A stretch of 64,000 bases of DNA from Streptomyces alboniger (GCF_008704395.1 NZ_CP023695.1:3472001-3536000); one strand, 5' to 3'; numbered from the stretch's first letter, positions 24,912 through 34,854 are shown. Numbers and translations: made by a program. Notes: generated by a model not told the origin, from the letters alone.

Positions 24912-25102
24912 CCGATCATCTTGCCGTATACGTAACGGAGCCGGCGGGCGCACTCCGCCACGGAGAGGTGACGTGTGGCACTGAGTGCCGCATCCCATCG
25001 CCAAAGGTGGCACCAGGGGATATCGTCCTGCTGCCGAATCGACCGCGAAACCGGATCGAAATCGCCCACCGTCATGCCGAACCCATCACGAGGAGCCGCC
25101 TG

Positions 25103-26203
25103 ATGTCCGACTTCGTACCCGGTCTTGAAGGAGTCGTCGCGTTCGAGACGGAGATCGCCGAACCGGACAAGGAAGGCGGCGCGCTTCGCTACCGCGGCGT
25201 CGACATCGAGGACCTGGTCGGCCACGTCTCCTTCGGGAACGTGTGGGGCCTGCTCGTCGACGGCGCGTTCAACCCCGGTCTGCCGCCCGCCGAGCCCTTC
25301 CCGATCCCGGTGCACTCCGGGGACATCCGCGTCGACGTCCAGTCCGCGCTCGCGATGCTCGCCCCCGTGTGGGGCCTGCGTCCGCTGCTCGACATCAGCG
25401 AGGAGCGGGCCCGCGAGGACCTGGCGCGCGCCGCCGTCATGGCCCTGTCCTACGTCGCCCAGTCGGCCCGCGGCCAGGGCCTGCCGATGGTCCCGCAGCG
25501 GGAGATCGACAAGGCCGACACGGTCGTGGAGCGCTTCATGAAGCGCTGGCGCGGCGAGCCGGACCCCAAGCACGTCCAGGCCGTCGACGCGTACTGGACC
25601 TCGGCCGCCGAGCACGGCATGAACGCCTCCACGTTCACCGCCCGCGTCATCGCCTCCACCGGCGCGGACGTCGCGGCGGCGCTGAGCGGGGCCGTCGGCG
25701 CGATGTCCGGCCCGCTGCACGGCGGTGCGCCCTCCCGCGTCCTCGGCATGATCGAGGAGATCGAGCGCACGGGTGACGCGGTGGCGTACGTGAAGCAGGC
25801 GCTGGACAAGGGCGAGCGGCTGATGGGCTTCGGCCACCGGGTGTACCGGGCGGAGGACCCCCGGGCGCGGGTGCTGCGCCGCACCGCCCGTGAGCTGGGC
25901 GCGCCCCGCTTCGAGGTCGCGGAGGCGCTGGAGAAGGCGGCCCTCGACGAGCTGCACGCCCGCCGGCCCGACCGGGTCCTCGCCACCAACGTGGAGTTCT
26001 GGGCGGCGATCGTCCTCGACTTCGCCGAGGTGCCGGCGCACATGTTCACGTCGATGTTCACCTGTGCGAGGACCGCCGGGTGGTCGGCGCACATCCTTGA
26101 GCAGAAGCGGACGGGGCGGCTGGTCCGCCCCTCGGCCCGGTACGTGGGGCCCGGCTCCCGTAGCCCGCAGGAGATCGAGGGTTTCGGGGCCATCTCGGGC
26201 TGA
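25103..26203 (+). CDS. Citrate synthase-family protein (type II-like)
   Basis: This 366-residue enzyme of the short citrate/2-methylcitrate synthase type condenses acetyl-CoA with a 2-oxoacid. Active-site segments are EHGMNAST (H171), GPLHGGAPSR (H206) and GFGHRVYRAEDPR (H245). The usual catalytic Asp motif NVDF reads NVEFWAA here (E298), an Asp-to-Glu change. AGGAG lies 7 nt before the ATG. From memory it corresponds to the second citrate synthase of S. coelicolor. It is not in an operon with TCA genes. Confidence 0.9.
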   Translation: MSDFVPGLEGVVAFETEIAEPDKEGGALRYRGVDIEDLVGHVSFGNVWGLLVDGAFNPGLPPAEPFPIPVHSGDIRVDVQSALAMLAPVWGLRPLLDISEERAREDLARAAVMALSYVAQSARGQGLPMVPQREIDKADTVVERFMKRWRGEPDPKHVQAVDAYWTSAAEHGMNASTFTARVIASTGADVAAALSGAVGAMSGPLHGGAPSRVLGMIEEIERTGDAVAYVKQALDKGERLMGFGHRVYRAEDPRARVLRRTARELGAPRFEVAEALEKAALDELHARRPDRVLATNVEFWAAIVLDFAEVPAHMFTSMFTCARTAGWSAHILEQKRTGRLVRPSARYVGPGSRSPQEIEGFGAISG

Positions 26204-26223
26204 CGCCTCTGGACTCACCGCCT

Positions 26224-26268
26224 CGGGGCTCCGCCCCGGACCCCGCTCCTCAAACGGCGGAGGGGCTG
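26224..26268. repeat. Streptomyces intergenic repeat, family B, copy 1
   Basis: CGGGGCTCCGCCCCG forms a hairpin and is followed by GACCCCGCTCCTCAAACG and GCGGAGGGGCTG. The inverse strand supplies the final codons (Pro-Ser-Ala-Val-stop) of the TetR gene. An inverted copy lies at 45751-45788 and a degenerate one near 24194-24220. Confidence 0.75.
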
Positions 26269-26858
26269 GATCTCAGAGCCCCCTCCACCAGCACCGTCCA
26301 CTGCGCCACCACCCGCTCCCGTCGCGCCCCGTCGTCCGTCAGCAGGTTCGCGAGGCCCAGGCCCCGCGCCATGTCCAGGAGGCCCTGGATGGTCTCGCGG
26401 ACGCCGGGGCGGGACTCGTCGGCGTCGAGGAGTTCCACCGCGATGCGGTGCGTCTCGCGGCCGACGCGGGATTCCAGTTCCGTGACGCGCGAGCCCAGCT
26501 GCGGCTCGTTGGACGCGGCCACCCACAGATGGAGCGCCGCGCGGAAGAGCGGGCCGGTGTAGAGGTCGACCAGGGCGGCGACCACCGAGGCACGGTCCTG
26601 TGCGGGCAGGGCGCGCAGGGCCGTGGAGCGCTGTTCGGCGACGTACTCGACGGCGGCGGTGAACAGGTCCTCCCGGGTCGGGAAGTGGTGCTGCGCCGCG
26701 CCCCGCGAGACGCCCGCCCGCTCGGCGACCACCGAGACCGTCGAGCCCGCCCAGCCGTGCTCGGCGAGGCAGGACACCGCGGCCTCCAGGAGCCGCAGCC
26801 GTGTCGCGCGGCTGCGGTCCTGCTTGGGCGCCCGGTCGGCGGTGGTCACAGCACCCAT
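26250..26858 (-). CDS. TetR-family regulator of the acyl-CoA operon
   Basis: This 202-residue regulator has an N-terminal helix-turn-helix (TRLRLLEAAVSCLAEHGWAGSTVSVVAERAGVSRGAAQHHFPTREDLF, about 19-65) and a ligand-binding C-terminal domain. It is the last gene of the leftward catabolic operon and overlaps the enoyl-CoA hydratase gene by 13 nt. It probably represses the operon through the palindrome at 34855-34868, with an acyl-CoA as inducer. Its C-terminus (SSPSAV) is encoded by the family B repeat. Confidence 0.88.
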   Translation of the reverse strand: MGAVTTADRAPKQDRSRATRLRLLEAAVSCLAEHGWAGSTVSVVAERAGVSRGAAQHHFPTREDLFTAAVEYVAEQRSTALRALPAQDRASVVAALVDLYTGPLFRAALHLWVAASNEPQLGSRVTELESRVGRETHRIAVELLDADESRPGVRETIQGLLDMARGLGLANLLTDDGARRERVVAQWTVLVEGALRSSPSAV

Positions 26859-27580
26859 GGGGGCTCCCGTCGTTCGAGGAACGCCTCCGTCCCGTCCCGT
26901 GCCTCGGTGGAACCGAAGAGCCGCGCGGACAGGGCGGTACAGGCGTCCGAGTGGTCGTCGAATGCGTCGAGCACCCTAGCCGTGAGCAGCTTCTTCGTCT
27001 CGGCCAGGGCGCCCGGTGCCGCCCGCCGCAGCCCGTCGAGCATCGGTGCGAGACCCGCGTCGACGTCGGGCGCGTACGCCGTGACCAGGCCGATCCGCGC
27101 CGCCTCCGCCCCGTCGAAACGCTCCCCGGTGAGGCAGTAGCGGGAGGCGGCGCCCGGATCGAGGCGGGGCAGGAGCGGCAGCGAGATCACCGCGGGCGCT
27201 ACCCCGACGCGTACCTCCGTGAGCGCGAACGACGAGCCGGGTCCCGCCACCGCCAGATCGCACGCGCCGAGCAGCCCGAGCCCGCCCGCCCGCACATGCC
27301 CGTCCACCCGTGCGAGGACCGGCTTCGGCAGCTCCACGATCCGCCGCAGCAGCGCCACGAACGCGGCCGGGTCGGGCGGCTCCCTCAGGTCGGCACCCGA
27401 GCAGAACGTCGTTCCCGTGTGCGCGAGGAGGACCGCGCGGGTGCCGGGGTCCCGGCCGAGGTCGTGGAGCGCCTCGGCGAGGGTGCCCACCAGGGCCGCC
27501 GAGAGTGCGTTGCGGCGCTCGGGGACGTCCAGGGTGACGGTGGTGATGCCGCGCGCGGGTGAGGAGACGGACAGGCTCAT
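26846..27580 (-). CDS. Enoyl-CoA hydratase/isomerase
   Basis: This 244-residue crotonase-fold protein has the oxyanion segments TTFCSGADL and LARVDGHVRAGGLGLLGACDLAVAG. The usual first catalytic Glu region is present only in part. In this operon it should hydrate the unsaturated acid made by the carboxylase step (3-methylglutaconyl-CoA or a terpenoid equivalent). The stop of the upstream dehydrogenase (TGAGGAG) overlaps its ribosome binding site, so translation is coupled. Confidence 0.88.
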   Translation of the reverse strand: MSLSVSSPARGITTVTLDVPERRNALSAALVGTLAEALHDLGRDPGTRAVLLAHTGTTFCSGADLREPPDPAAFVALLRRIVELPKPVLARVDGHVRAGGLGLLGACDLAVAGPGSSFALTEVRVGVAPAVISLPLLPRLDPGAASRYCLTGERFDGAEAARIGLVTAYAPDVDAGLAPMLDGLRRAAPGALAETKKLLTARVLDAFDDHSDACTALSARLFGSTEARDGTEAFLERREPPWVL

Positions 27581-27593
27581 GAGGGAGGGCTCC

Positions 27594-28805
27594 TCAGTAC
27601 GACTTGGGCAGGCCGAGGGTCTGGTGGGAGACGTAGTTGAGGATCATCTCCCTGCTGACGGGGGCGATCCGCGCCACGCGTGAGGCGACGATGAGCGAGG
27701 CGAGGCCGAACTCCTTGGTGAGGCCGTTGCCGCCGAGGGTGTGGACGGCCTGGTCGACGGTCTTCACACAGGCGTCGGCGGCGGCCAGTTTCGCCATGTT
27801 GGCGGCCTCGCCCGCGGCCATGTCGTCGCCCTCGTCGTAGAGCCTGGCGGCCTTCTGTGTCATCAGGCGGGCCAGTTCGATCTCGATGTGGCACTGGGCG
27901 AGGGGGTGGGCGATGGCCTGGTGGGCGCCGATGGGTGTCTTCCAGACGGTGCGTTCCCCGGCGTACTCGGTGGCGCGGCGCAGGGCGTAGCGGGCCATGC
28001 CGAGCGAGAAGGCGGCCGTCATGATCCGCTCGGGGTTCAGCCCCGCGAAGAGCTGGAGCAGTCCCGCGTCCTCGTCCCCGACGAGCGCGCCGGCCGGCAG
28101 CCGTACATCATCGAGCGTCAGCTCGAACTGCTTCTCGGCCGCCTGGAGTTCCATGGCGATCTGCCGCCGTTCAAAGCCCGGGGTGTCGCGCGGGACGATG
28201 AACAGGCACGGTTTGAGGCTGCCGGTACGTGCGTCCGACGTGCGGCCGACGACGAGGGTGGCGTCGGCGATGTCGACGCCGGAGATGAACACCTTGCGGC
28301 CGGTCAGGAGCCAGTCGCCGGAGTCGGGGTCGCGGCGGGCCGTGGTGGTGATGCGGTGGGAGTTGGAGCCCGCGTCCGGCTCGGTGATGCCGAAGGCCAT
28401 GGTGCGGGAGCCGTCGGCGAGGCCGGGCAGCCAGGCCCGCTTCTGCTCCTCGGTGCCGAAGCGGGCGATGACGGTGCCGCAGATCGCGGGCGAGACGACC
28501 ATCATCAGGAGCGGTGAGCCTGCGGCGCCCAACTCCTCCAGAACTATGGAGAGTTCGGAGATGCCACCGCCTCCTCCGCCGTACTCCTCGGGCAGGTTCA
28601 CCCCGAGGTAGCCGAGCTTGGCGGCGTCCGCCCACAGCTCGTCGGGGTGGCCCCCGTCCGCGACGACGCGGGTCATGTAGGCGCGGCCGTACCGCTTGCC
28701 GAGGGCGGCGACGGCGGCGCGCAGGGCCTGGTGCTCCTCGGTTTCGAGGGCGGCGCCACGAGGGCTGCGTGCGGTACTGCCGGTGGAACTGCGGGCGGTG
28801 CTCAT
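27594..28805 (-). CDS. Acyl-CoA dehydrogenase of the carboxylase operon
   Basis: This 403-residue FAD acyl-CoA dehydrogenase has motifs MAFGITEPDAGSNSHRITTT, LTGRKVFISGVDIADATLVV, GERTVWKTPIGAHQAIAHPLA and VHTLGGNGLTKEFGLASL. It belongs to the citronellyl-/isovaleryl-CoA-like branch by context. The ATG overlaps the stop of the biotin carboxylase gene (ATGA) with GGAGGAG 5 nt upstream. It would make the 2,3-unsaturated acyl-CoA that the carboxylase uses. Confidence 0.9.
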   Translation of the reverse strand: MSTARSSTGSTARSPRGAALETEEHQALRAAVAALGKRYGRAYMTRVVADGGHPDELWADAAKLGYLGVNLPEEYGGGGGGISELSIVLEELGAAGSPLLMMVVSPAICGTVIARFGTEEQKRAWLPGLADGSRTMAFGITEPDAGSNSHRITTTARRDPDSGDWLLTGRKVFISGVDIADATLVVGRTSDARTGSLKPCLFIVPRDTPGFERRQIAMELQAAEKQFELTLDDVRLPAGALVGDEDAGLLQLFAGLNPERIMTAAFSLGMARYALRRATEYAGERTVWKTPIGAHQAIAHPLAQCHIEIELARLMTQKAARLYDEGDDMAAGEAANMAKLAAADACVKTVDQAVHTLGGNGLTKEFGLASLIVASRVARIAPVSREMILNYVSHQTLGLPKSY

Positions 28806-30676
28806 ACGGACTCCTCCGGGACGGCGGCCTGGACGACGGCGAGCAGCGCGCCGACCTCGACCTGGCGGCCGGGCACGGCGTGCAGCGCGGTGAGCGTGCC
28901 GGAGGCGGGAGCGCAGACGCGGTGCTCCATCTTCATGGCCTCCAGCCAGACGAGGGGCTGCCCGCCCGTGACCTCCGCGCCCTCGGTGAGCCCTTCGGCG
29001 ACGCGGACGACGGTGCCCGGCATCGGGGCGAGCAGCGAGCCGGGTGCGCGGCGGGCGGTGGGCTCGGGGAGCAGTGGCAGCGCGGTGAGGGCGGTGTCGC
29101 CGCGGGGCGTGGTGACGTGCACGCGCTCGCCGTACCGCGTGACGGTGAACTTCCTCCGTACGCCGTCGACCTCGAGTTCGACGCGCGTCGGCGTCACGGC
29201 GAGGACCCGCACTCCCTCGGCGACCGGGCCGGTCCGGGTGTGGTCGTAGCGGACCTCGTGCACGGCGGCGTCGGGCTCGGTGCGGTAGCGCTTGGTGTGG
29301 GGCTGCGAGCGGAGGTTGCGCCAGCCGCCGAACCGGGAGCGGCCGTGGGCGTCGGCGAGGGCGGCGGCGAGCGGGGCGTGCGGGTCGGGCTCGGGGGCGG
29401 CCAGCTGTGCGGCGTACCGGTCGTAGAAGCCGGTGTCCATGCGGGCCTCCGCGAACTCCGGGTGCCGCAGGGAGCGTACGAGCAGGTCGCGGTTGGTGAC
29501 CGGCCCGTGCACGACGGCCCGCTCCAGCGCGCCCGCCAGCTTGCGGACCGCCTGCGCGCGGGTCGGCGCGTACGCGATGACCTTGGCCAGCATCGGGTCG
29601 TAGTGGACGCCGATCGAGTCTCCGCCCGCGTAGCCCGTGTCGAGGCGGACGCCCGGCACCTCCAGGTGGTGCAGGGTGCCGGTCTGCGGGGCCCAGTCGG
29701 CCGCCGGGTCCTCGGCGTACAGGCGGGCCTCGATCGCGTGCCCGCGCGCGGGCGGGGGTTCCTTCTCCAGGGCGTGGCCCTCGGCGATCTGGATCTGGAG
29801 CGCCACCAGGTCCAGGCCGAACACGGCCTCGGTGACGGGGTGTTCGACCTGGAGGCGGGTGTTCATCTCCAGGAAGTGCGCCCGGCCGTCCGCGACCAGG
29901 AACTCGACCGTGCCCGCGCCCCGGTACTCGGTCACGCGCGCCGCCCGCACGGCCTGCGCGTGCAGCTCGGCGACCAGGTCCGGAGCGAGTCCGGGCGCCG
30001 GGGACTCCTCGATGACCTTCTGGTGTCTGCGCTGGAGGGTGCAGTCGCGGGTGCCGAGCGTCCACACGGTGCCGTGCGCGTCGGCCATGACCTGCACCTC
30101 GACGTGCCGCCCGCCCTCGATGAACGGCTCGACGAACACCTCGCCGTCCCCGAAGGCGCTCGCGGCCTCGGCCCGCGCCGCCGCCAGCTCCCCCGCCAGA
30201 TCGGCCAGATCGCGTACGACACGCATGCCGCGCCCGCCGCCACCGGCCGCCGCCTTCACCAGGACGGGGAGGTCGGTCTCCGTGACGTCGCCGAGCGGCT
30301 CGACGCCCATCAGTTCCTTGGCGCGCGTCTTGGACGCCATCGCCTCGATCGCCTCGGGCGGCGGGCCGATCCAGACCAGGCCCGCGTCCAGGACGGCCCG
30401 CGCGAAGTCCGCGTTCTCGGAGAGGAAGCCGTAGCCGGGGTGGACCGCGTCGGCGCGCGCGGCCTGCGCGGCCTTCACGACGAGGTCGCCGCGCAGATAC
30501 GTCTCGGCGGGCGCCGCGCCCGGCAGCCGTACCGCCGTGTCGGCCTCACGGACGTGCAGGGCGTCCGCGTCGGCGTCGGAGTACACCGCGACCGTGGCGA
30601 TGCCGAGGTCCCGGCAGGTGCGGAAGACGCGGCAGGCGATCTCGCCGCGGTTGGCCACGAGTACTGACTCGATCAT
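28802..30676 (-). CDS. Acyl-CoA carboxylase alpha subunit (biotin carboxylase and BCCP)
   Basis: This 624-residue fusion has a biotin carboxylase N-terminal domain (SVLVANRGEIACRVFRTCRDLG), an ATP-grasp domain (LVKAAAGGGGRGMRVV, HVEVQVMADAHG, EMNTRLQVEHPVTE), a linker, and a C-terminal biotinyl domain with WLEAMKMEH (biotin on K582). It carboxylates its own biotin, which the beta subunit transfers to an acyl-CoA. The start is ATG with GAGG 8 nt upstream, 10 nt after the beta-subunit stop. With AtuA and an acyl-CoA dehydrogenase, the likely substrates are 3-methylcrotonyl-CoA or geranyl-CoA. Confidence 0.95.
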   Translation of the reverse strand: MIESVLVANRGEIACRVFRTCRDLGIATVAVYSDADADALHVREADTAVRLPGAAPAETYLRGDLVVKAAQAARADAVHPGYGFLSENADFARAVLDAGLVWIGPPPEAIEAMASKTRAKELMGVEPLGDVTETDLPVLVKAAAGGGGRGMRVVRDLADLAGELAAARAEAASAFGDGEVFVEPFIEGGRHVEVQVMADAHGTVWTLGTRDCTLQRRHQKVIEESPAPGLAPDLVAELHAQAVRAARVTEYRGAGTVEFLVADGRAHFLEMNTRLQVEHPVTEAVFGLDLVALQIQIAEGHALEKEPPPARGHAIEARLYAEDPAADWAPQTGTLHHLEVPGVRLDTGYAGGDSIGVHYDPMLAKVIAYAPTRAQAVRKLAGALERAVVHGPVTNRDLLVRSLRHPEFAEARMDTGFYDRYAAQLAAPEPDPHAPLAAALADAHGRSRFGGWRNLRSQPHTKRYRTEPDAAVHEVRYDHTRTGPVAEGVRVLAVTPTRVELEVDGVRRKFTVTRYGERVHVTTPRGDTALTALPLLPEPTARRAPGSLLAPMPGTVVRVAEGLTEGAEVTGGQPLVWLEAMKMEHRVCAPASGTLTALHAVPGRQVEVGALLAVVQAAVPEESV

Positions 30677-30686
30677 GGTCACTGCC

Positions 30687-32285
30687 TCACATCCGGAAGA
30701 CGCCGAAGCCGCCGCGCGCGCCTTCGTAGGGGGCCGTGTGGATCACGGACAGGCACAGGCCGAGGACGGTGCGGGTGTCGCGCGGGTCGATGATCCCGTC
30801 GTCGTAGAGCCGCCCCGACAGGAACATCGGCAGGGACTCCGCCTCGATCTGCTGCTCCACCATGGCGCGCAGGCCCGCGTCGGCCTCATCGTCGTAGGGC
30901 TGGCCCTTCGCGGCGGCCGACGCGCGGGCGACGATCGACAGGACCCCGGCGAGCTGCTGCGGGCCCATGACGGCCGACTTGGCGCTCGGCCAGGCGAAGA
31001 GGAAGCGGGGGTCGTAGGCGCGCCCGCACATGCCGTAGTGCCCGGCGCCGTACGAGGCGCCCATGAGGACGGACAGGTGCGGCACGCGCGAGTTGCTGAC
31101 CGCGTTGATCATCATGGCGCCGTGCTTGATGATGCCGCCCTGCTCGTACTCCTTGCCGACCATGTAGCCGGTGGTGTTGTGCAGGAAGAGCAGCGGGATG
31201 TCGCGCTGGTTCGCGAGCTGGATGAACTGGGCGGCCTTCTGGGACTCCTCGCTGAACAGGACGCCTTGTGCGTTGGCGAGGACGCCGACCGGATAGCCGT
31301 GCAGGGCGGCCCAGCCGGTGGTGAGGCTCGTCCCGTACAGCGGCTTGAACTCGTCGAAGTCGGAGCCGTCGACGATACGGGCGATGACCTCGCGTGGGTC
31401 GAAGGGCTTCTTCAGGTCGCCGGGGACGATGCCGAGGAGTTCGTCCTGGTCGTACTCGGGCGGCTCGGCCGGGCCCGGATCCGCGTACGCCTTGCGCCAG
31501 TTGAGGCGGGCGACGACCCTGCGGGCCTGCCGCAGCGCGTCCCGCTCGTCCTCGGCGAGGTAGTCGGCGAGACCGGAGGTGCGGGCATGCATCTCGGCGC
31601 CGCCGAGCGACTCGTCGTCGCTCTCCTCGCCGGTCGCCATCTTCACCAGCGGCGGGCCGCCGAGGAAGACCTTCGCGCGCTCCTTGACCATGATCACGTG
31701 GTCGCTCATGCCGGGGACGTACGCGCCGCCGGCCGTGGAGTTCCCGAAGACGACGGCGACCGTCGGGATCCCGGCCGCCGAGGACTGCGTGAGGTGTTTG
31801 AAGAGGGCGCCTCCCGGGATGAAGATCTCCTTCTGGGACGGCAGGTCCGCGCCTCCCGACTCCACGAGGTGGATGGACGGCAGCCGGTTGGCGTGCCCGA
31901 TCTCGTGCGCCCTGAAGGCCTTCTTCAGCGTCCAGGGGTTGGAGGCGCCGCCCCTGACCGTCGGGTCGTTGGCGGTGATCAGGCACTCGACGCCCTCGAC
32001 GACACCGATGCCGGTGACCATGGAGGCGCCCACGGGATAGTCGCTGCCCCAGGCGGCCAGCGGGGACAGCTCCAGGAACGGCGTGTCCGGGTCGAGCAGC
32101 AGCTCGATGCGCTCGCGGACGAGCAGCTTGCCGCGCTCGCGGTGGCGCCGGACGTACTTCTCGCCGCCGCCCTCCAGCGCCTTGGCCTGCTCGGCGTCGA
32201 GCGCGGCCAGCTTCTCCAGCATGGCCGCGCGGTGCTCGGCGTACTCGGCGCTCGCGGGGTCGAGCGCGGAGGCGAGGACGGTCAC
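30687..32285 (-). CDS. Acyl-CoA carboxylase beta subunit (carboxyltransferase)
   Basis: This 532-residue crotonase-type carboxyltransferase contains VRERIELLLDPDTPFLELSPLA, ESGGADLPSQ, GNSTAGGAYVPGMSDH, LLFLHNTTGYMVG and GASYGAGHYGMCGRAYDPRF. These are the oxyanion and biotin/acyl-CoA sites of methylcrotonyl-CoA carboxylase-like (LiuB/AtuC) enzymes. The GTG start has GGAGGT 6 nt upstream and overlaps the AtuA-like stop as GTGA. It acts with the alpha subunit encoded next. Geranyl-CoA and methylcrotonyl-CoA specificity cannot be separated by eye. Confidence 0.95.
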   Translation of the reverse strand: MTVLASALDPASAEYAEHRAAMLEKLAALDAEQAKALEGGGEKYVRRHRERGKLLVRERIELLLDPDTPFLELSPLAAWGSDYPVGASMVTGIGVVEGVECLITANDPTVRGGASNPWTLKKAFRAHEIGHANRLPSIHLVESGGADLPSQKEIFIPGGALFKHLTQSSAAGIPTVAVVFGNSTAGGAYVPGMSDHVIMVKERAKVFLGGPPLVKMATGEESDDESLGGAEMHARTSGLADYLAEDERDALRQARRVVARLNWRKAYADPGPAEPPEYDQDELLGIVPGDLKKPFDPREVIARIVDGSDFDEFKPLYGTSLTTGWAALHGYPVGVLANAQGVLFSEESQKAAQFIQLANQRDIPLLFLHNTTGYMVGKEYEQGGIIKHGAMMINAVSNSRVPHLSVLMGASYGAGHYGMCGRAYDPRFLFAWPSAKSAVMGPQQLAGVLSIVARASAAAKGQPYDDEADAGLRAMVEQQIEAESLPMFLSGRLYDDGIIDPRDTRTVLGLCLSVIHTAPYEGARGGFGVFRM

Positions 32286-33997
32286 AGCAGTACCTCCGGT
32301 ATGTCCAGGTGGCGGGCGCGCAGCCACTCGCCGACGCCCTTGGCCTGCGGGTCGAAGCGGGCCCGCGCGGCGACGCCCTCACCGAGCAGGCCCTCGACGA
32401 CGAAGTTGAGGGCGCGCAGGTTGGGCAGGTCATGGCGCACGACGGTCAAGTCGGCGCTCTCCGGTACGAGTTCCCGGAAGCGGTCCACGGTCAGCGCGTG
32501 GGCGAGCCAGCGCCAGGCGTCGTCGGTGCGCGCCCACACGCCGACGTTGGCATCCCCGCCCTTGTCCCCGCTGCGGGCCCCGGCGACGAGGCCGAGGGGG
32601 GCGCGCCGAGTGGGGCCGGGCGGGAGGGGCTCGGGCAGCGGTGGCGGCGGCACGTCCTCCAGGACGAGGGTGCCCGCGCCGGGCGGGACCGGGCGCCGCT
32701 CCCCGTCCGGGAGGACGGCCACGTGCGCGACGCCGGAGCGGTCCACGTACACCGCCTCGAAGACGCCGTAAGGCGCGCCCTTGCCGGGGGGCGCGGTCAC
32801 GTGGAAGCCGGGGTAGCTGCCGAGGGCGAGTTCGACGGCGGCGCCGCTGAGGGCGCGGCCCACCGCGCCGGCGTCGGGGTCGCGCGCGACGAGCCGCAGC
32901 AGGGCGGAGGCGGTCTCCTCGGTGGCGGCGTCGGCGCGGTCGGTGCGGGCCAGCTCCCAGCGCAGCTCGGCGGGGCGGGCCTCGGCGCGGCCGAGGGCGT
33001 CCTCGATCTGCGCGCGGACGAGCGCGGCCTTGGCCTCGATGTCCAGGCCCGTGAGCACGAAGACGACCTCGTTGCGGAAGCCGCCGAGCCGGGTCAGGCC
33101 GGCCTTCAGGGCGGGCGGAGGCGCCTCGCCGCGCACGCCGTCGACCCGTACGCGGTCGGGCCCCTCCTGGGTGAGGGTGGCCGTGTCGAGCCGGACGGTG
33201 ACGTCCGGGCCCGCGTACCGGGCGCCCTGGGTCTCGTACAGGAGTTGCGCGGTGACCGTGCCGACGTCGACGAAGCCGCCGGTGCCGTCGTGCTTGGTGA
33301 TGACGGCGGAGCCGTCCTGGTGGATCTCGGCGAGCGGGAAGCCGGGGTGGCGTACGGACGTGGGGCCGTGCTCGGCGAAGAAGGCGTAGTTGCCGCCGGT
33401 GGCCTGCGTGCCGCACTCCAGGACATGCCCGGCGGCGACGGCGCCGGCGAGCCTGTCGTAGTCCGCGGGGCCCCACCCGAAGTGGGCGGCGGCGGGCCCG
33501 GTGACGAGGGCGGCGTCGGTCACCCGCCCGGTGACGACCACGTCGGCCCCCGCGCTCAGGCAGGCCGCGATCCCGCCGCCGCCGAGGTAGGCGTGGGCGG
33601 TGAGCGCCCCGGGGAAGCGCTCCCCGAGGTCGTCGCCCTCGACGTGCGCGACCCGCACGGGGACGCCGACCCGCGCGGCCAGCTCCCGTACGGCGTCGGC
33701 GAGACCGGCCGGGTTGAGCCCCCCGGCGTTGGCGACGATCTTCACGCCCCGCTCGTGGGCGATCCCGAGACAGTCCTCCAACTGCCGCAGGAAGGTCTTG
33801 GCGTACCCGCGGGAGGGGTCCTTCAGCCGGTCACGCCCGAGGATGAGCAGGGTCAGCTCGGCGAGGTAGTCCCCGGTGAGCACGTCGAGTTCCCCGCCGG
33901 TCAGCATCTCCCGCATGGCGCTGAACCGGTCGCCGTAGAAGCCGGAGGCGTTGCCTATGCGCAGAGGCGGGACCGTCGCCCCACCCGGCGGCTTCAC
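32282..33997 (-). CDS. AtuA-like acyclic terpene utilisation protein (DUF1446)
   Basis: This 571-residue protein has the DUF1446 core ([83 protein letters not shown]) and the C-terminal AtuA/DUF4387-like segment with [19 protein letters not shown]. Its biochemical role is not established, but in Pseudomonas atu clusters it accompanies citronellol/geranyl-CoA catabolism. GTG start, overlapping the upstream stop as GTGA. Its presence beside the carboxylase favours branched or terpenoid acyl-CoA breakdown. Confidence 0.88.
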   Translation of the reverse strand: MKPPGGATVPPLRIGNASGFYGDRFSAMREMLTGGELDVLTGDYLAELTLLILGRDRLKDPSRGYAKTFLRQLEDCLGIAHERGVKIVANAGGLNPAGLADAVRELAARVGVPVRVAHVEGDDLGERFPGALTAHAYLGGGGIAACLSAGADVVVTGRVTDAALVTGPAAAHFGWGPADYDRLAGAVAAGHVLECGTQATGGNYAFFAEHGPTSVRHPGFPLAEIHQDGSAVITKHDGTGGFVDVGTVTAQLLYETQGARYAGPDVTVRLDTATLTQEGPDRVRVDGVRGEAPPPALKAGLTRLGGFRNEVVFVLTGLDIEAKAALVRAQIEDALGRAEARPAELRWELARTDRADAATEETASALLRLVARDPDAGAVGRALSGAAVELALGSYPGFHVTAPPGKGAPYGVFEAVYVDRSGVAHVAVLPDGERRPVPPGAGTLVLEDVPPPPLPEPLPPGPTRRAPLGLVAGARSGDKGGDANVGVWARTDDAWRWLAHALTVDRFRELVPESADLTVVRHDLPNLRALNFVVEGLLGEGVAARARFDPQAKGVGEWLRARHLDIPEVLL

Positions 33998-34794
33998 CGC
34001 CCCGCTCCCGCACGCGGCTCGCGCCCCGCGCCCGGGGGCCCCGCGAAGGCCTGGGCGAGGGACAGCCAGCGGTCCGCGTCGGGGCCCTCCGCCCGCAGGG
34101 CCAGGTCGGTGCGGTGGGCGCGCTGGGTGACCAGGAGGCAGAAGTCGAGCGCGGGGCCCGTGACACGCTGGCGGGCGTCCTGGGGGCCGTACGCCCACAC
34201 CTCCCCCGTCACGGGCGACGTCAGCTCGACCCGGAATTCCTCCCCCGGCGCGCCGAGCCCCCGTACGGCGAAGGCGAAGTCCCGCGTCCGTACGCCGATC
34301 CGCGCCACGTGCCGCAGCCGGTCGGTCGGTGTCCGCGGCACGCCGAGCGCGTCCGCCACGTCCTGGCCGTGCGCCCACGTCTCCATGAGCCGCGCGGTGG
34401 CCATGGAGGGCACGGCCATGGGCGGCCCGTACCAGGGCAGGCGGGCTCCGGCCGGGGCCTCGCTCAGGGCCCGCCACAGCCGGTCGCGGCCCGACCGCCA
34501 GCCCGCGAGCAGCTCGTCGGGCGGCAGCGCCGCGCCCTCCTCGGCGCCCTCGTCCACGAACGAGCCGGGTGCCGCGGCCGCCTTCTCCCCCTCGGCGGCG
34601 AACGCCCCCGGGTCGGTGGCGGCGAGCAGCGCGGCCCGGTCGGTCCAGGCGAGATGCGCGATCTGGTGGGCGACGGTCCAGCCGGGCGCGGGGGTCGCGA
34701 GCGCCCAGCGCTCCTGCGCCAACTCCGCTACGAGCCGGTCGAGTTCCTCGCTCTCGCTGCGCAGGTCGTCGAGCACGGACAGGGCATCGGACAC
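33994..34794 (-). CDS. TIGR03084-type MDMPI/DinB-fold protein
   Basis: This 266-residue protein has a maleylpyruvate isomerase-type N-terminal domain ([20 protein letters not shown]; His residues for a metal) and a second conserved segment [21 protein letters not shown]. It matches the TIGR03084 family from memory. It is the first gene of the seven-gene operon, with GAGGGGAG 6 nt before the GTG start. The function is unknown; the fold suggests a metal- or thiol-dependent enzyme acting on a CoA-pathway intermediate. Confidence 0.85.
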   Translation of the reverse strand: MSDALSVLDDLRSESEELDRLVAELAQERWALATPAPGWTVAHQIAHLAWTDRAALLAATDPGAFAAEGEKAAAAPGSFVDEGAEEGAALPPDELLAGWRSGRDRLWRALSEAPAGARLPWYGPPMAVPSMATARLMETWAHGQDVADALGVPRTPTDRLRHVARIGVRTRDFAFAVRGLGAPGEEFRVELTSPVTGEVWAYGPQDARQRVTGPALDFCLLVTQRAHRTDLALRAEGPDADRWLSLAQAFAGPPGAGREPRAGAGR

Positions 34795-34854
34795 GGAACG
34801 CTCCCCTCGGGGCAGGCGGTTAGCCAGGGAGCATGGCAGGACGCACAGAAACAA

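Noticed and set aside
30537..32771. A 744-residue plus-strand frame
   Set aside because: It is antisense to the acyl-CoA carboxylase genes, whose motifs are unmistakable.
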